64,000 nt of DNA from an uncultured Flavobacteriales bacterium. GTDB taxonomy: Bacteria > Bacteroidota > Bacteroidia > Flavobacteriales_D > Sanyastnellaceae. Position numbers and translations under genes: made by a program. The DNA lies in assembly GCA_938085105.1 (NCBI GenBank), contig CALKGK010000035.1:1-64000 (forward strand), read 5' to 3'. The notes under the pieces were generated by a model. It did no database searches and was not told the DNA's origin. It worked only from the letters and a program-made list of their open reading frames with translations. Of this stretch, positions 37,834 through 47,204 are shown piece by piece; within the stretch, counting starts at the first letter, position 1; every line of letters begins with the position of its first letter.

Positions 37834-40155
37834 TTAGTGTTGAATCACAAGTCTTCCAAGGTGCTGTTGAATATGTCCAGATTGATAGATGATAAAATAC
37901 ATCCCTTCGCTCAGTTCCGTTTGAAGGTCGATTTGACGTTGAAAATGCAAGGGTGTTTCCATTACTTTTCTTCCCGAAGCATCCAATAAAGACAATTGTC
38001 CGTTCATCGGAACAGCAAACTCAATGCGCACATCTCCACTGCTCGGGTTGGGGTAAACGAGTACATCCTCCTTGGCGATCATTGTTTCTTCCACGGCATC
38101 GATAAAATCACCGAAGTAGAGATGGAGTCCGCCAGCATTGTTCCCTTGAATCAAATCACGGTAGCCGTCATTGTTGATGTCTTCAAACCATACCGCTGCT
38201 CTCTTATTGTGCTTGATGCCGAAGAAGACGTCTTCCAAGAGGGTGAATTCTCCCTCCAAGTTTCCGCTAATGTTGCCGTAGAGTTGACTTTCGCCCAGTT
38301 CATTGGCAAGCAAGAGTTGGAATCCATCTTCTTCTGTTTCGAAAAGATAAGGGATACTAAACCCATTGATTCCAAGAAGGTTATTGGCAAGGACGTTCCC
38401 CCACTTGTTGTCAAAGTCATTTTCGAAGAGGGTCCACTCAAATTCTGCGGCACTTCCCGTATTTAAGAAGAGGTTCAACACACCGTTTTTCTCTCCTACC
38501 AGCATGTCCAACAAGCCGTCTCCGTTTACGTCTATCAATTGTGGAGTGGCATACTGGCCAATATCTATGCTTTCACCGCTAACATCAGCCATGGCCGGTT
38601 GAGCGAGTTCGAGGTCCATAAAATTGCCTGCACCTGCCACATTTTCGAAAAAGTGAATGAATCCCTGCTCTTCACCAAGCATCATGTCCAGGTCTCCATC
38701 TCCATCCACATCTCCAAACGCGGGATGGATGTTTTCCAATTGATAGAGGTCGATGGTTTCGAAGTTGAGATCGATGAGTTCGAAGCTCGGATTCTCGGCA
38801 TCACCCACGTTTTTATAGTAAGCCAACAAGGAAGGCTTCAATCCTAAACCTTGATAATACTCGTCATTACTCACGATCAAATCTTTGAGGCCGTCTCCAT
38901 CAATATCCACAAGCACTGGGTGAGCGCCCCTTCCAAGATCAACCATTTGTTCTTGGAGCCATTTGGTTTGTTGGAAATTGAAAGAAGGAAGATCGTTTTC
39001 CCCCTCATTCAAATAGAGCCAAACCCCTTCATCATCATTGAGTTCGATGGTGGAGTTGGGCGCCACAATGAGGTCCTTAACGCCATCGTTGTTCACGTCT
39101 TCATAGTACCCCGCAGGAAATTTTTGGAGGTCGACGGGCACATCCGTTCCGAGATTTGTAGGGAAGTCCATGAGCACTGCAGTGGCACTATCTTGTTGGT
39201 CAAGCGCATCGAGCATGGGCAAGGCTACGAGTCCGTTAAAACTCACATCGCCCACCACAAGATCCATCAAACCGTCTTGATCAAAATCGATATTAAGCAA
39301 GGAACCGCCTACGTGCAATCCATCTCTTTCCATGCCTTCCAGGATTCTGGGGTTCTCCACGTTGAAGCCACATTTATCGGGGTTTCCGTCAAACGGACTG
39401 GTATCTTCCGCATATTCATCACCAATGAAGAGCGTATTGTCTTCACTTCCTTCTGCAACCATTCCATAGCAGCGGTTGGTCATTTCATAATCCAGCGAAT
39501 TGCAATCTCCATTATCGACTCCAAGCCCTTCAAAGAAATAAATGGTGGAGGCGGTTTCTGTCCAAGTTATGATATCCATATCTCCATCATTATCGTAATC
39601 CATGATGGAGGGCATGTCGATGGATAAGCAAACTACAGGCAGGGTGGAGAAACCGTTTCCAAAATCTACCTGACATTGAAGCTGCTGAACAGCCAACTCG
39701 AAGGAAAGCTGATCTCCCACAGACGTATTGGTGTAAACGCTAATGCTGTTTTGAAAGTTGGTGAAGATGTCCTTTTTACCATCACAATTGTAATCTCGCA
39801 GGAGTACCCAGTTTTTTAAGGCAGGGAAGCTATCGCTGTATTCTTTGGAATAGAGGTAGCTACTTTCCCCAACCTCGCTGGCCGTGTTGAGAAAGACCAT
39901 CAAGTTGTTTCCATCCCGGTCAAAAACCAAAAGATCGTCCCAACCGTCATCATTGGCGTTGAAAGTGGAGAATTGTGGAGAATTTAGGCCACCTACCCAT
40001 GCGTTGTTAAGTTGCAAATCATTGTAGCTTACAGGCACATCGAAGCTAGGCACCAGCGTGTTTTGCGCTAGGGAGTCACTGAGCAAGAAGAGGAGAGCTG
40101 CCACGAGGGTGGCGGTATTTAAACAAATTTTAAGCATCGGCTTTTTAATCATCAT
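37834..40155 (-). CDS. FG-GAP/VCBS repeat protein with T9SS type A sorting tail
   Basis: A 773-residue secreted protein. After a signal peptide (ending SLAQ) there are at least nine FG-GAP-like blades, each with a calcium-binding DxDxDG-type loop (for example DIDGDGLKDLIVSND, DVNGDGLLDMLVGEKNG, DINNDGYRDLIQGNNAG), which together make a beta-propeller as in integrin alpha chains. The last about 75 residues are a type A sorting domain starting VLVYPNPSSGDVRIEF and ending GRLVIQH, so export to the cell surface by T9SS is expected. Start: several near ATGs (40155, 40152, 40137); the longer frame to 40248 lacks a sensible leader. Probably a surface adhesin or polymer-binding protein. Confidence 0.88.
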   Translation of the reverse strand: MMIKKPMLKICLNTATLVAALLFLLSDSLAQNTLVPSFDVPVSYNDLQLNNAWVGGLNSPQFSTFNANDDGWDDLLVFDRDGNNLMVFLNTASEVGESSYLYSKEYSDSFPALKNWVLLRDYNCDGKKDIFTNFQNSISVYTNTSVGDQLSFELAVQQLQCQVDFGNGFSTLPVVCLSIDMPSIMDYDNDGDMDIITWTETASTIYFFEGLGVDNGDCNSLDYEMTNRCYGMVAEGSEDNTLFIGDEYAEDTSPFDGNPDKCGFNVENPRILEGMERDGLHVGGSLLNIDFDQDGLMDLVVGDVSFNGLVALPMLDALDQQDSATAVLMDFPTNLGTDVPVDLQKFPAGYYEDVNNDGVKDLIVAPNSTIELNDDEGVWLYLNEGENDLPSFNFQQTKWLQEQMVDLGRGAHPVLVDIDGDGLKDLIVSNDEYYQGLGLKPSLLAYYKNVGDAENPSFELIDLNFETIDLYQLENIHPAFGDVDGDGDLDMMLGEEQGFIHFFENVAGAGNFMDLELAQPAMADVSGESIDIGQYATPQLIDVNGDGLLDMLVGEKNGVLNLFLNTGSAAEFEWTLFENDFDNKWGNVLANNLLGINGFSIPYLFETEEDGFQLLLANELGESQLYGNISGNLEGEFTLLEDVFFGIKHNKRAAVWFEDINNDGYRDLIQGNNAGGLHLYFGDFIDAVEETMIAKEDVLVYPNPSSGDVRIEFAVPMNGQLSLLDASGRKVMETPLHFQRQIDLQTELSEGMYFIIYQSGHIQQHLGRLVIQH

Positions 40156-40190
40156 GGGAATGAATGTATCTTCACCACAAATTACAACAA

Positions 40191-40712
40191 ATGGAATTGA
40201 TTCTTGACTTTTTGATGCCGGTGATTCCTGCATTTCTTGTTTTCGCAACGGCTTGGATTTTCTTTGACCGAATGCGAAAAGACCACAAACAGGAAATGCA
40301 GCATTTTCAAAGCATCATGATCAAAAAAGAGAGTTTACCGCTTCGTTTAAAGGCTTTGGAGCGACTCACCATCATGCTTGAACGCATTAAACCGGGTGCT
40401 TTGGTGCTAAGAGCGGGAACCGGAAACAAGGCGGCCAGTACCTTACAATTCGAACTCATTACGATGGCTCGGGAAGAATATGAGCACAATGTGAGTTTGC
40501 AACTCTATGTTAGTCAGCAAACCTGGAACAGAATTCAAATCGCCAAGAAGGAAACCGACGATCTCATTAAAGTAGCCGCCAGCAAAGCGGGTCCGGAAGC
40601 AGACGCTATGACCTTGTCCAAAATCATTTTTGATTTGGAAGAGCGCACTGCCAATACGCTCATCAAAGAGGCCTTAGCTGCGTTGAAATCGGAAGGTGAT
40701 CGTTTGATGTGA
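40191..40712 (+). CDS. Membrane-anchored coiled-coil protein of unknown function
   Basis: A 173-residue protein with one N-terminal membrane helix (about 3-22, ILDFLMPVIPAFLVFATAWIF) and a long helical cytoplasmic part with heptad-like charge pattern (RMRKDHKQEMQHFQSIMIKK, RLKALERLTIMLERI). It belongs to a small family common in Flavobacteriia that I cannot tie to a function (it may be the one catalogued as DUF7935). It is divergent from the FG-GAP gene with only 35 bases between starts. Confidence 0.7.
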   Translation: MELILDFLMPVIPAFLVFATAWIFFDRMRKDHKQEMQHFQSIMIKKESLPLRLKALERLTIMLERIKPGALVLRAGTGNKAASTLQFELITMAREEYEHNVSLQLYVSQQTWNRIQIAKKETDDLIKVAASKAGPEADAMTLSKIIFDLEERTANTLIKEALAALKSEGDRLM

Positions 40713-40720
40713 GCGTAGGC

Positions 40721-41329
40721 TTAGTAGGTACCTGTGAGGTAGTACACGTATCCTTTATTTGTGCTTACCACTTCTCCATCCGTTTCAATACCGTTCACTG
40801 AGATGATCCCGCTGTTGTCGAATTTAAGCTTTGTTCCGTTGATGCTCTCAGCCGATTTTACCTCAACAAAGTCCTTAAAACTGTATGGTTCCAAAACAAG
40901 GTATTTACCAACGAATGCATCGATTTCTTTTTGCCCTTTATTCACCAAATTTAGCAGCTCAGGCTGCGATTTGAATACTTTGTCGCTAGGCACAAAAACG
41001 GTGCTCTTAGAATTGTGTAAGGTCTTAGAAAAACTTGAGGCTTGAAGCAATTGCGTGAAAGTGGAAAGTTCTTCTCGACTAATAATGTATCGGTAATTTG
41101 AAAGCTTGCTCCTTTGCTCATCGGAGAGTTGAGACTTAGGAATGTAGTTGTTCGGAGCCTTGTCCACCTTGCTGTTGGAATCCGGTGTTTTTGCTGGCTT
41201 ATCAGGAGAGTTGCTTTGTTCTTGGGCTGGCTTGGTTTCTGGCTGAGGTGCAGACGCAGGTTCTTGACAAGCACTAAGTGAAAGAAGAAGAATTCCAAGA
41301 AGTAGGGAAGATGAAGAAGTAGAGCTCAT
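40721..41329 (-). CDS. Fasciclin (FAS1) domain lipoprotein
   Basis: A 202-residue lipoprotein: signal peptide with lipobox LSA-C at about 18-21, then a low-complexity proline/glutamine/lysine linker (about 25-65) and a single FAS1 domain (about 85-200). FAS1 hallmarks are FTQLLQASSFSKTLHNSK, TVFVPSDKVF and a terminal strand NKGYVYYLTGTY. FAS1 domains mediate cell-surface adhesion; the linker would hold the domain off the membrane. It converges with the preceding gene and is divergent from the DUF423 gene. Confidence 0.82.
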   Translation of the reverse strand: MSSTSSSSLLLGILLLSLSACQEPASAPQPETKPAQEQSNSPDKPAKTPDSNSKVDKAPNNYIPKSQLSDEQRSKLSNYRYIISREELSTFTQLLQASSFSKTLHNSKSTVFVPSDKVFKSQPELLNLVNKGQKEIDAFVGKYLVLEPYSFKDFVEVKSAESINGTKLKFDNSGIISVNGIETDGEVVSTNKGYVYYLTGTY

Positions 41330-41339
41330 GGTTTAAATG

Positions 41340-41347
41340 TAAATTTG
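41340..41347 (+). promoter_or_regulatory. -7 element of the DUF423 gene
   Basis: TAAATTTG, a perfect TAnnTTTG, ends 24 bases before the ATG at 41372. No TTG occurs at the expected upstream spacing. It places the transcript start downstream of the alternative TTG codon at 41345, supporting the ATG. Confidence 0.4.
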
Positions 41348-41371
41348 CGCCAATATACTAAAGGAATTTGG

Positions 41372-41776
41372 ATGAAAGGTAAAGAGAAGATGGTCTTGCT
41401 CTGGTTTGTTGGAGCCTTGGGAAGTGCTATTGTTCTTGGGGCGATGGGCGCACATGCACTCAAAAGTGTTCTGAGCGCTGGGGCACTTCAAAGTTTCAAT
41501 ACAGCAGTTCGATATCAATTCTTTTCGGCCATTGCTCTCGTGCTTTTCCTTTTGGTAGATCAACAGTTTTTGAAAAATGCCCTTTCCATTTGGGTTTACC
41601 GCTTGCAAATTTTAGGTATGCTTTTTTTTAGTGGAAGCATCTATCTCCTGGTTGCACTCGATAGCGGAACTTTAAAGTCCATTATAGGTCCGATCACTCC
41701 CATTGGTGGAGTACTCCTCATTATTGCCAGTTCATGGCTTTTTATCCACATCGCTCGAGAGAAAGTGTCCGAATAA
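41372..41776 (+). CDS. DUF423 family membrane protein (YgdD-like)
   Basis: A 134-residue inner-membrane protein with four predicted helices. The family motif GALGSAIVLGAMGAHALK near the N-terminus, FNTAVRYQFFSAIAL, and the glycine/proline segment IGPITPIGGVLLIIASSWL are typical of DUF423. Its function is not known. It is transcribed alone. Confidence 0.88.
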   Translation: MKGKEKMVLLWFVGALGSAIVLGAMGAHALKSVLSAGALQSFNTAVRYQFFSAIALVLFLLVDQQFLKNALSIWVYRLQILGMLFFSGSIYLLVALDSGTLKSIIGPITPIGGVLLIIASSWLFIHIAREKVSE

Positions 41777-41891
41777 CACTTTTCTTGATTGGTTGGTGTC
41801 GTCAAACAGAAGAGCATAAAAATGGGCTTTGGCGCCAACAATTTTGAATGATTCTGAACGACTCTGAATGCGTTTAGTCCCTAGAAAGATT

Positions 41892-41899
41892 TAATTTTG
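41892..41899 (+). promoter_or_regulatory. -7 element of pckA
   Basis: TAATTTTG is a perfect TAnnTTTG element, 17 bases before the pckA ATG; the -33 region has only weak similarity to TTG. The 140-base gap from the DUF423 gene otherwise shows a short direct repeat, GATTCTGAA/GACTCTGAA, near 41850-41868. Confidence 0.45.
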
Positions 41900-41916
41900 C
41901 AGAGAATCATAGTTAA

Positions 41917-43545
41917 ATGAAAACTATTCTCATGAATCAATACGGAAGGAGATCAGAAGCAGCTTCCTTAGACGCTATCGGCTTAGGTCATATTGGAAAT
42001 GCATATTGGAACCTTACCCCTGCAGAGCTTGTGGAGGAAACCATTATCCAAGGACAAGGAATTTTATCGAATACGGGTGCACTTGCAGTGGATACCGGAA
42101 AATTTACAGGACGATCTCCAAAGGATCGTTTTGTTGTTTGCGATGAAAAAACAGAAAACACCGTATGGTGGGGCGATGTGAACATCAAATTCACTCCAGA
42201 GAAGTTTGAGGCTTTGTACCAAAGAATGCGTGCTTACTTGACCAATAAGGATTTGTATGTGCGCGATGCGAAGGCTTGCGCAGACCCTGAGTACAACATG
42301 AACATTCGTGTAGTAACTGAGTTCCCGTGGTCCAACATGTTCGCAAGCAACATGTTTTTGCGACCGACCGAAGAAGAAATTCAATCGTTTGAACCAGACT
42401 GGCACATTGTGTGTGCGCCAGAATTCATGGCAGATCCAGAGATTGATGGTACGCGTCAGTCCAACTTTGCCATCATCAACTTCACGAGAAAGATGATCAT
42501 CATTGGTGGAACAGGATACACCGGTGAAATCAAAAAAGGAATTTTCTCTGTATTGAACTACGTACTTCCACACGAACGTGGAGTATTGTCCATGCACTGT
42601 TCAGCAAACGTTGGAAAGGATGGTGATACCGCCGTTTTCTTCGGACTTTCAGGAACGGGGAAAACCACCTTGTCTAGCGACCCTAATCGCCGTTTGATTG
42701 GAGATGATGAACACGGTTGGAGCGATTCAGCGGTATTCAACTTTGAAGGAGGCTGTTACGCGAAGTGCATCGATTTGAGCGCAGAAAAAGAGCCGCAAAT
42801 CTGGAATGCCATCAAGTTTGGCGCAATTCTCGAAAATATTGGCTTCGAAGACGATGGATGCACACCGAATTTTGCAGACAGCAGTAAGACGGAGAACACC
42901 CGTGTGTCTTACCCCATTCACCACATTGACAACATCATGGAACCTTCTAAAGGAGGAGTTCCGAAAAACATATTCTTCCTTACTTGTGATGCCTTTGGTG
43001 TATTGCCTCCAATCTCTAAATTGACGAGAGGACAAGCAATGTACCACTTCATCTCTGGCTATACTGCTAAAGTAGCGGGAACAGAAGCAGGAATTACTGA
43101 GCCGGTAACTGCATTCTCTGCATGCTTTGGTTCACCTTTCTTGCCTTTGCACCCTACGAAGTACGCTGAGATGCTCGGAGATAAGATGGATGCCAACGAC
43201 GTGAATGTGTGGTTGATCAATACAGGTTGGAGCGGTGGCGCTTATGGTGAAGGAAAACGCATGAAGTTATCTTATACCAGAGCCATGATTACAGCAGCCT
43301 TGAACGGCGATTTGGACAACGTGGAATACACGCGTCATGAAGTCTTTGGTTTGTCCATGCCCAACGAATGTGAGAACGTTCCTGCAGAGCTTCTTCACCC
43401 AAGAAACACGTGGAAAGATACCGCAGCTTACGATACGAAAGCCAATGAGCTCGCTAAGAAATTCAACGCCAACTTCAAGAAATACGAAGAGTTTGCGAAC
43501 GAAGAAATTTTGAGCGCAGCACCAAATGCATCGGTGAATGCATAA
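41917..43545 (+). CDS. pckA: Phosphoenolpyruvate carboxykinase (ATP)
   Basis: A 542-residue enzyme converting oxaloacetate and ATP to phosphoenolpyruvate, the entry to gluconeogenesis. The substrate segment TGRSPKDRF is at 64-72, the P-loop GLSGTGKTTLS at 243-253 and the metal-binding DDEHGW at 263-268, all typical of the ATP-dependent class. Start at 41917 is taken; an in-frame ATG at 41932 is also plausible. Monocistronic, with a strong terminator. Confidence 0.96.
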   Translation: MKTILMNQYGRRSEAASLDAIGLGHIGNAYWNLTPAELVEETIIQGQGILSNTGALAVDTGKFTGRSPKDRFVVCDEKTENTVWWGDVNIKFTPEKFEALYQRMRAYLTNKDLYVRDAKACADPEYNMNIRVVTEFPWSNMFASNMFLRPTEEEIQSFEPDWHIVCAPEFMADPEIDGTRQSNFAIINFTRKMIIIGGTGYTGEIKKGIFSVLNYVLPHERGVLSMHCSANVGKDGDTAVFFGLSGTGKTTLSSDPNRRLIGDDEHGWSDSAVFNFEGGCYAKCIDLSAEKEPQIWNAIKFGAILENIGFEDDGCTPNFADSSKTENTRVSYPIHHIDNIMEPSKGGVPKNIFFLTCDAFGVLPPISKLTRGQAMYHFISGYTAKVAGTEAGITEPVTAFSACFGSPFLPLHPTKYAEMLGDKMDANDVNVWLINTGWSGGAYGEGKRMKLSYTRAMITAALNGDLDNVEYTRHEVFGLSMPNECENVPAELLHPRNTWKDTAAYDTKANELAKKFNANFKKYEEFANEEILSAAPNASVNA

Positions 43546-43565
43546 TCGAGAGAAATACTAATTTT

Positions 43566-43595
43566 AAAGCCGGATCTAAACGTCCGGCTTTTTTT
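43566..43595 (+). terminator. Terminator after pckA, U-tract abutting rsmE start
   Basis: AAAGCCGGA at 43566-43574 pairs with TCCGGCTTT at 43583-43591, eight-base loop, T-run to 43595. The rsmE ATG begins at the very next base. Confidence 0.87.
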
Positions 43596-44300
43596 ATGAA
43601 TTTATTTTATCACCCCAACATACAGGAAGGCAGACATACCTTGTCTGAAGATGAATCGAAGCACGCTATCCGAGTTTTGCGGAAACGTGAAGGAGATGTG
43701 ATTTTCACCACCAATGGAAAGGGAAGAGCTTTCCGAGGGGAAATTATTGATGCACACTCGAAAAAAACGGTTTTGGAGGTTCGCTTGCACGAAGAACAAG
43801 AGTCAATGAGTCCGGAATTGTGCATTGCCTTTGCTCCAACTAAAAATACAGAACGAGTAGAATGGTTTCTGGAAAAGGCAGTGGAACTTGGTGTGAGTAG
43901 AGTTGTTCCCATTGTTTGTGAGCACAGTGAGCGGAAACGAAGCCGAATTGACCGTTGGGAACGCATCATGGTTTCTGCCATGAAACAAAGTTTGAGGTAC
44001 CACCTTCCCGTGCTCGAAGAAACATGCAGTTTCGAGGAGGCACTCGCTTTGAATTACCCCAAAAAACTGATTGCCCATTGTTATGACTCCCCTCGGGTGG
44101 ATTTAAAAGAGGCGCTCAAAGTAGGACAGGATACATTGATTCTTATTGGCCCTGAAGGAGATTTCTCCCTTCAGGAAATCGAAGCAGCTCAAAAGAAAGA
44201 CTTCATTCCAGTGAGTTTGGGAGACCGCCGTTTGAGAACGGAAACTGCTGCATTGAGTGTGGTGGATGCTTTTTACTGGTTCCAACAATGGTTGAAGTAA
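43596..44300 (+). CDS. rsmE: 16S rRNA (uracil-1498 N3)-methyltransferase
   Basis: A 234-residue SPOUT-class methyltransferase acting on 16S rRNA in the 30S subunit. The N-terminal PUA-like domain (1-70) includes HAIRVLRKREGD; the knotted catalytic domain has LIGPEGDFSLQEIEAA and LGDRRLRTETAAL, the S-adenosylmethionine-binding signature of RsmE. The ATG directly follows the U-tract of the pckA terminator, leaving no room for a leader with a Shine-Dalgarno site. Confidence 0.94.
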   Translation: MNLFYHPNIQEGRHTLSEDESKHAIRVLRKREGDVIFTTNGKGRAFRGEIIDAHSKKTVLEVRLHEEQESMSPELCIAFAPTKNTERVEWFLEKAVELGVSRVVPIVCEHSERKRSRIDRWERIMVSAMKQSLRYHLPVLEETCSFEEALALNYPKKLIAHCYDSPRVDLKEALKVGQDTLILIGPEGDFSLQEIEAAQKKDFIPVSLGDRRLRTETAALSVVDAFYWFQQWLK

Positions 44301-44411
44301 AGCCTTGAACTAGGAACAGATATTTCGGATCTGAGTCCTTCAAATTCAAAGCACGTCGCATTTACTCGCTTACCATCCAAAAGGAAAAATATTTTCCATA
44401 TCTTTTCCATC

Positions 44412-44732
44412 ATGAAAAAGTTATCGGCCCTAATGACTTTGATTATCATTGGTTTACTCTGGATCTTAAATCCAGATGAAAACGACTTCTCTGCTTATGT
44501 TGCTGTAAGAATGCAGGAAAAATTGAGTTTGTCCTCATCGCTTAACCCAAATCAAAATGAACTCTTACTTGAAGGGATTGAGAAATTCTCTAAAGGCTTG
44601 AATAACAGTATTTCCCACAAAGAAAATTATGTTTTGTGTTCCGTTCACGAACTCAGAATAGGAAATCAACGCTACCGATACTTCGGCATCGCAAAGACCT
44701 TCATACCTTTGGATGAGAAGAACTCCCAATGA
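44412..44732 (+). CDS. Small DUF4359-like exported protein
   Basis: A 106-residue protein with an N-terminal hydrophobic segment (about 4-19) followed by NPDENDFSAYVA, and a C-terminal strand pair ending YRYFGIAKTFIPL. This resembles the DUF4359 pattern (N-P-x-x-x-D-[FY]-x-x-[YF], late [YF]-x-G-[IV]); I consider the family assignment moderate. Function is unknown. It overlaps the hexosaminidase gene by ATGA, so the two are translated together. Confidence 0.65.
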   Translation: MKKLSALMTLIIIGLLWILNPDENDFSAYVAVRMQEKLSLSSSLNPNQNELLLEGIEKFSKGLNNSISHKENYVLCSVHELRIGNQRYRYFGIAKTFIPLDEKNSQ

Positions 44733-46942
44733 GAAAAACACTTTACTTCCTCCTGTTTCTCGTCCCTTTTTTTGGATGTGAGTCCACCCCTCCAGTCGAA
44801 CAACAGCCTGTTCTCGACCTCGTGCCACAGGTAAAATCGCTCCAAAAACAGAAGGGGAGTCTTGATTTTCGAAAAGTTATCTTGCTTGAGGGCGAAGTAT
44901 TGGCATCCTTTGATGATTATCTCCGATCCAGTTTATCCACTCGGGGAGTTGATCTCCTTCAGCCCGAAAAAAACAGTGCGAACATTGAATTTCACCAAGT
45001 GGACTTTGGTGCCGAGAGCAGTTATGAGTTGAAAATAAACAAGGAAGGGGTGATCATCAATGCGGCCCACACTTCGGGTTTCTTCTACGGAATCCAAACC
45101 TTGCTTCAGATCATTGATGGAAATCGGGCGGACTTGCAATTGCCTTTGGTGGATATTGAAGATGAAGCTTTGTTCCAACATCGGGGTGTTTTGCTGGATT
45201 GCTGCAGACATTTCATGAGCGTGGAGAAAGTGAAGAAGGTGATCGATTTGATGGCCTATCACAAAATGAATGTACTGCATTGGCACCTCACTGAAGATCA
45301 AGGTTGGAGAATAGAGATTGATGCTTTTCCGAAGCTGACAGAAGTAGGTGCATGGCGAACCGAGCCTGATGGGAGCACGCACGGTGGGTTTTACACCAAG
45401 GAACAGATTCGTGAAATTGTGAGCTACGCTGCTGATCGACAAGTGGAGATTATTCCGGAGATTGAGATGCCTGGTCACTCCACAGCGGCCATAGCGGCTT
45501 ATCCTTGGTTGAGCTGCTCTGGTGAAGCTACCGAGGTGGTGAATGAATGGGGGGTGTTTCAGAATATTTATTGCGCAGGGAACGACAGTACTTTTGCATT
45601 CTTAGAAACGGTGTTGGATGAGGTGTGTGAGCTTTTTCCATCGCCTTACATTCATATTGGTGGCGATGAAGCACCCAAAACCAATTGGGAGAGCTGTTCA
45701 AATTGTCAACAACGACTCAAATTGGAAGGTTTACACGATGAACACGAATTGCAGTCGTATTTCATTCAACGCATGGGACAATACTTGGCTGAAAAAGGCA
45801 AGCAGATTATCGGTTGGGATGAAATTCTGGAAGGCGGTTTGCCCGATGGAGCTATTGTGCAGTCTTGGCGGGGAATGGATGGTGGTATTCAGGCTTTGGA
45901 GCAGGGGGGGGCAACGATCATGTCGCCCACGAGCCATGCTTACTTCGATTATCCCATCACCACCACTAATTTGGAAAAAGTGTACGGCTTTGATCCCATG
46001 CCCGAAGGAATTTCAGAAGATCGACGCTCTTTTGTGCTGGGAGGAGAGTGCAACTTGTGGACGGAGCACATCCCAGAAGATCGTTTGGAAATTATGATGT
46101 TTCCTCGCGTTTGCGCCATGGCGGAAGTCTTGTGGACGAAACGCAGTGCGAAGGATTATTCAGATTTCAAACAGCGAATGAAGCAGCATTACCAGCGACT
46201 TGACTTGTTGGACGTGAACTACGGCTTTCCCGAGTGGCCCATTTCGATTGAAACCGAAATTGAAGATGAGCGGTTTTTCGCTGAAGTTGTGCCCAATTTG
46301 GAAGATGGAAGCTTGCAGGTATTTGCCGGAGAGGAGTTGATTGGTTCAGAAATTACGGACACTTTTCGCTTTGAGGTTCTGGGGGAGATGATGCTTGATT
46401 TTGTCCTGAAGCAAGGAGGTAGGGCTTTCGAAGATCGACTCAGCGACCACCTTTATAAGCATTTAGGCGTTCTGGGAGCACCTTTGCAAAGCAGCGAATA
46501 CAGCCCATATTACACGGGCGGAGGAGATCGAGCTTTGGTGGACGGTTTGCTGGGGTCAAATGATTTCAGAGATGGTCGATGGCAAGCTGTGCAAGGAGAT
46601 GATCTTTTTATTGTTCTGGATTTAAAGGAAGAACGTGAGGTGAAGTCGGTAGCCAGCAATTTTCTGTTTTACAACAACGCGTGGATCTTTCTTCCCGACA
46701 GTGTTGCTTTCGAAGTTTCAATGAACGGGGAGAACTGGGAATCGCTCGCTTCCCCCTTGGCGTTTGACTTCGATCAGCGAATCAAGAATGAAGTTGAGGT
46801 GTTACGAGTGAAATACGATTTTGAATCAAGAAAAGCGAGGTTTCTTCGAATGAGGGCCTACAACCGAGGAAAAACACCCGTTTGGCACGATGCACCAGGG
46901 GAACCGGCTTGGTTGTTCTGCGATGAATTTATTGTGGAGTAG
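44729..46942 (+). CDS. Beta-N-acetylhexosaminidase lipoprotein (GH20)
   Basis: A 737-residue outer-envelope enzyme that removes terminal N-acetylhexosamines from chitin oligomers, peptidoglycan fragments or glycans. Lipobox FFG-C17; GH20b domain about 25-145; catalytic GH20 barrel from about 150 to 500 with DLMAYHKMNVLHWHLTEDQG and the catalytic pair D313-E314 in HIGGDEAPKTNW. The C-terminal about 140 residues (from GGGDRALVDGLLGSND) form an F5/8 type C (discoidin-like) carbohydrate-binding domain. Preceded in the operon by the DUF4359-like gene. Confidence 0.92.
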   Translation: MRKTLYFLLFLVPFFGCESTPPVEQQPVLDLVPQVKSLQKQKGSLDFRKVILLEGEVLASFDDYLRSSLSTRGVDLLQPEKNSANIEFHQVDFGAESSYELKINKEGVIINAAHTSGFFYGIQTLLQIIDGNRADLQLPLVDIEDEALFQHRGVLLDCCRHFMSVEKVKKVIDLMAYHKMNVLHWHLTEDQGWRIEIDAFPKLTEVGAWRTEPDGSTHGGFYTKEQIREIVSYAADRQVEIIPEIEMPGHSTAAIAAYPWLSCSGEATEVVNEWGVFQNIYCAGNDSTFAFLETVLDEVCELFPSPYIHIGGDEAPKTNWESCSNCQQRLKLEGLHDEHELQSYFIQRMGQYLAEKGKQIIGWDEILEGGLPDGAIVQSWRGMDGGIQALEQGGATIMSPTSHAYFDYPITTTNLEKVYGFDPMPEGISEDRRSFVLGGECNLWTEHIPEDRLEIMMFPRVCAMAEVLWTKRSAKDYSDFKQRMKQHYQRLDLLDVNYGFPEWPISIETEIEDERFFAEVVPNLEDGSLQVFAGEELIGSEITDTFRFEVLGEMMLDFVLKQGGRAFEDRLSDHLYKHLGVLGAPLQSSEYSPYYTGGGDRALVDGLLGSNDFRDGRWQAVQGDDLFIVLDLKEEREVKSVASNFLFYNNAWIFLPDSVAFEVSMNGENWESLASPLAFDFDQRIKNEVEVLRVKYDFESRKARFLRMRAYNRGKTPVWHDAPGEPAWLFCDEFIVE

Positions 46943-47204
46943 GTCCGGAAGGAATTTTAGCCCAGTGTGTTACATCGTCAAAAAAGTGATTGCTGTTTCC
47001 TTCTCCCGACCAAAAATGGAGCCCGTGTTTGGCTTGTTTTTCGGGTTGATCTTGATAAAAATTGAGTTGGAAATGAAGCACGATGACTTCGCGAATCTCA
47101 AATTCATAGCTCTTCCCAGGTAGAAAGACTTTATTGTTTGGAATGAAAGCCAATACGCGTTCCTGATCTTCCGGAAGCTGATCTTTGATGTTAATCCAGT
47201 TCAA
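46929..47204 (-). CDS. DUF551-like small protein
   Basis: A 91-residue soluble protein whose ends match DUF551: MNWINIKDQLPEDQERVLAF at the start and VTHWAKIPSGP at the end. DUF551 is common in phages and their hosts and has no known function. It starts 14 bases inside the 3' end of the response-regulator gene and its own end overlaps the convergent hexosaminidase gene by 14 bases, an unusually compact arrangement. Confidence 0.7.
   Translation of the reverse strand: MNWINIKDQLPEDQERVLAFIPNNKVFLPGKSYEFEIREVIVLHFQLNFYQDQPEKQAKHGLHFWSGEGNSNHFFDDVTHWAKIPSGPTPQ

Noticed and set aside
38851-39627. 258-residue open frame opposite the FG-GAP gene
   Set aside because: Antisense to a secreted repeat protein; the frame stays open because of repeated GAT/GGT-type codons in the calcium loops.
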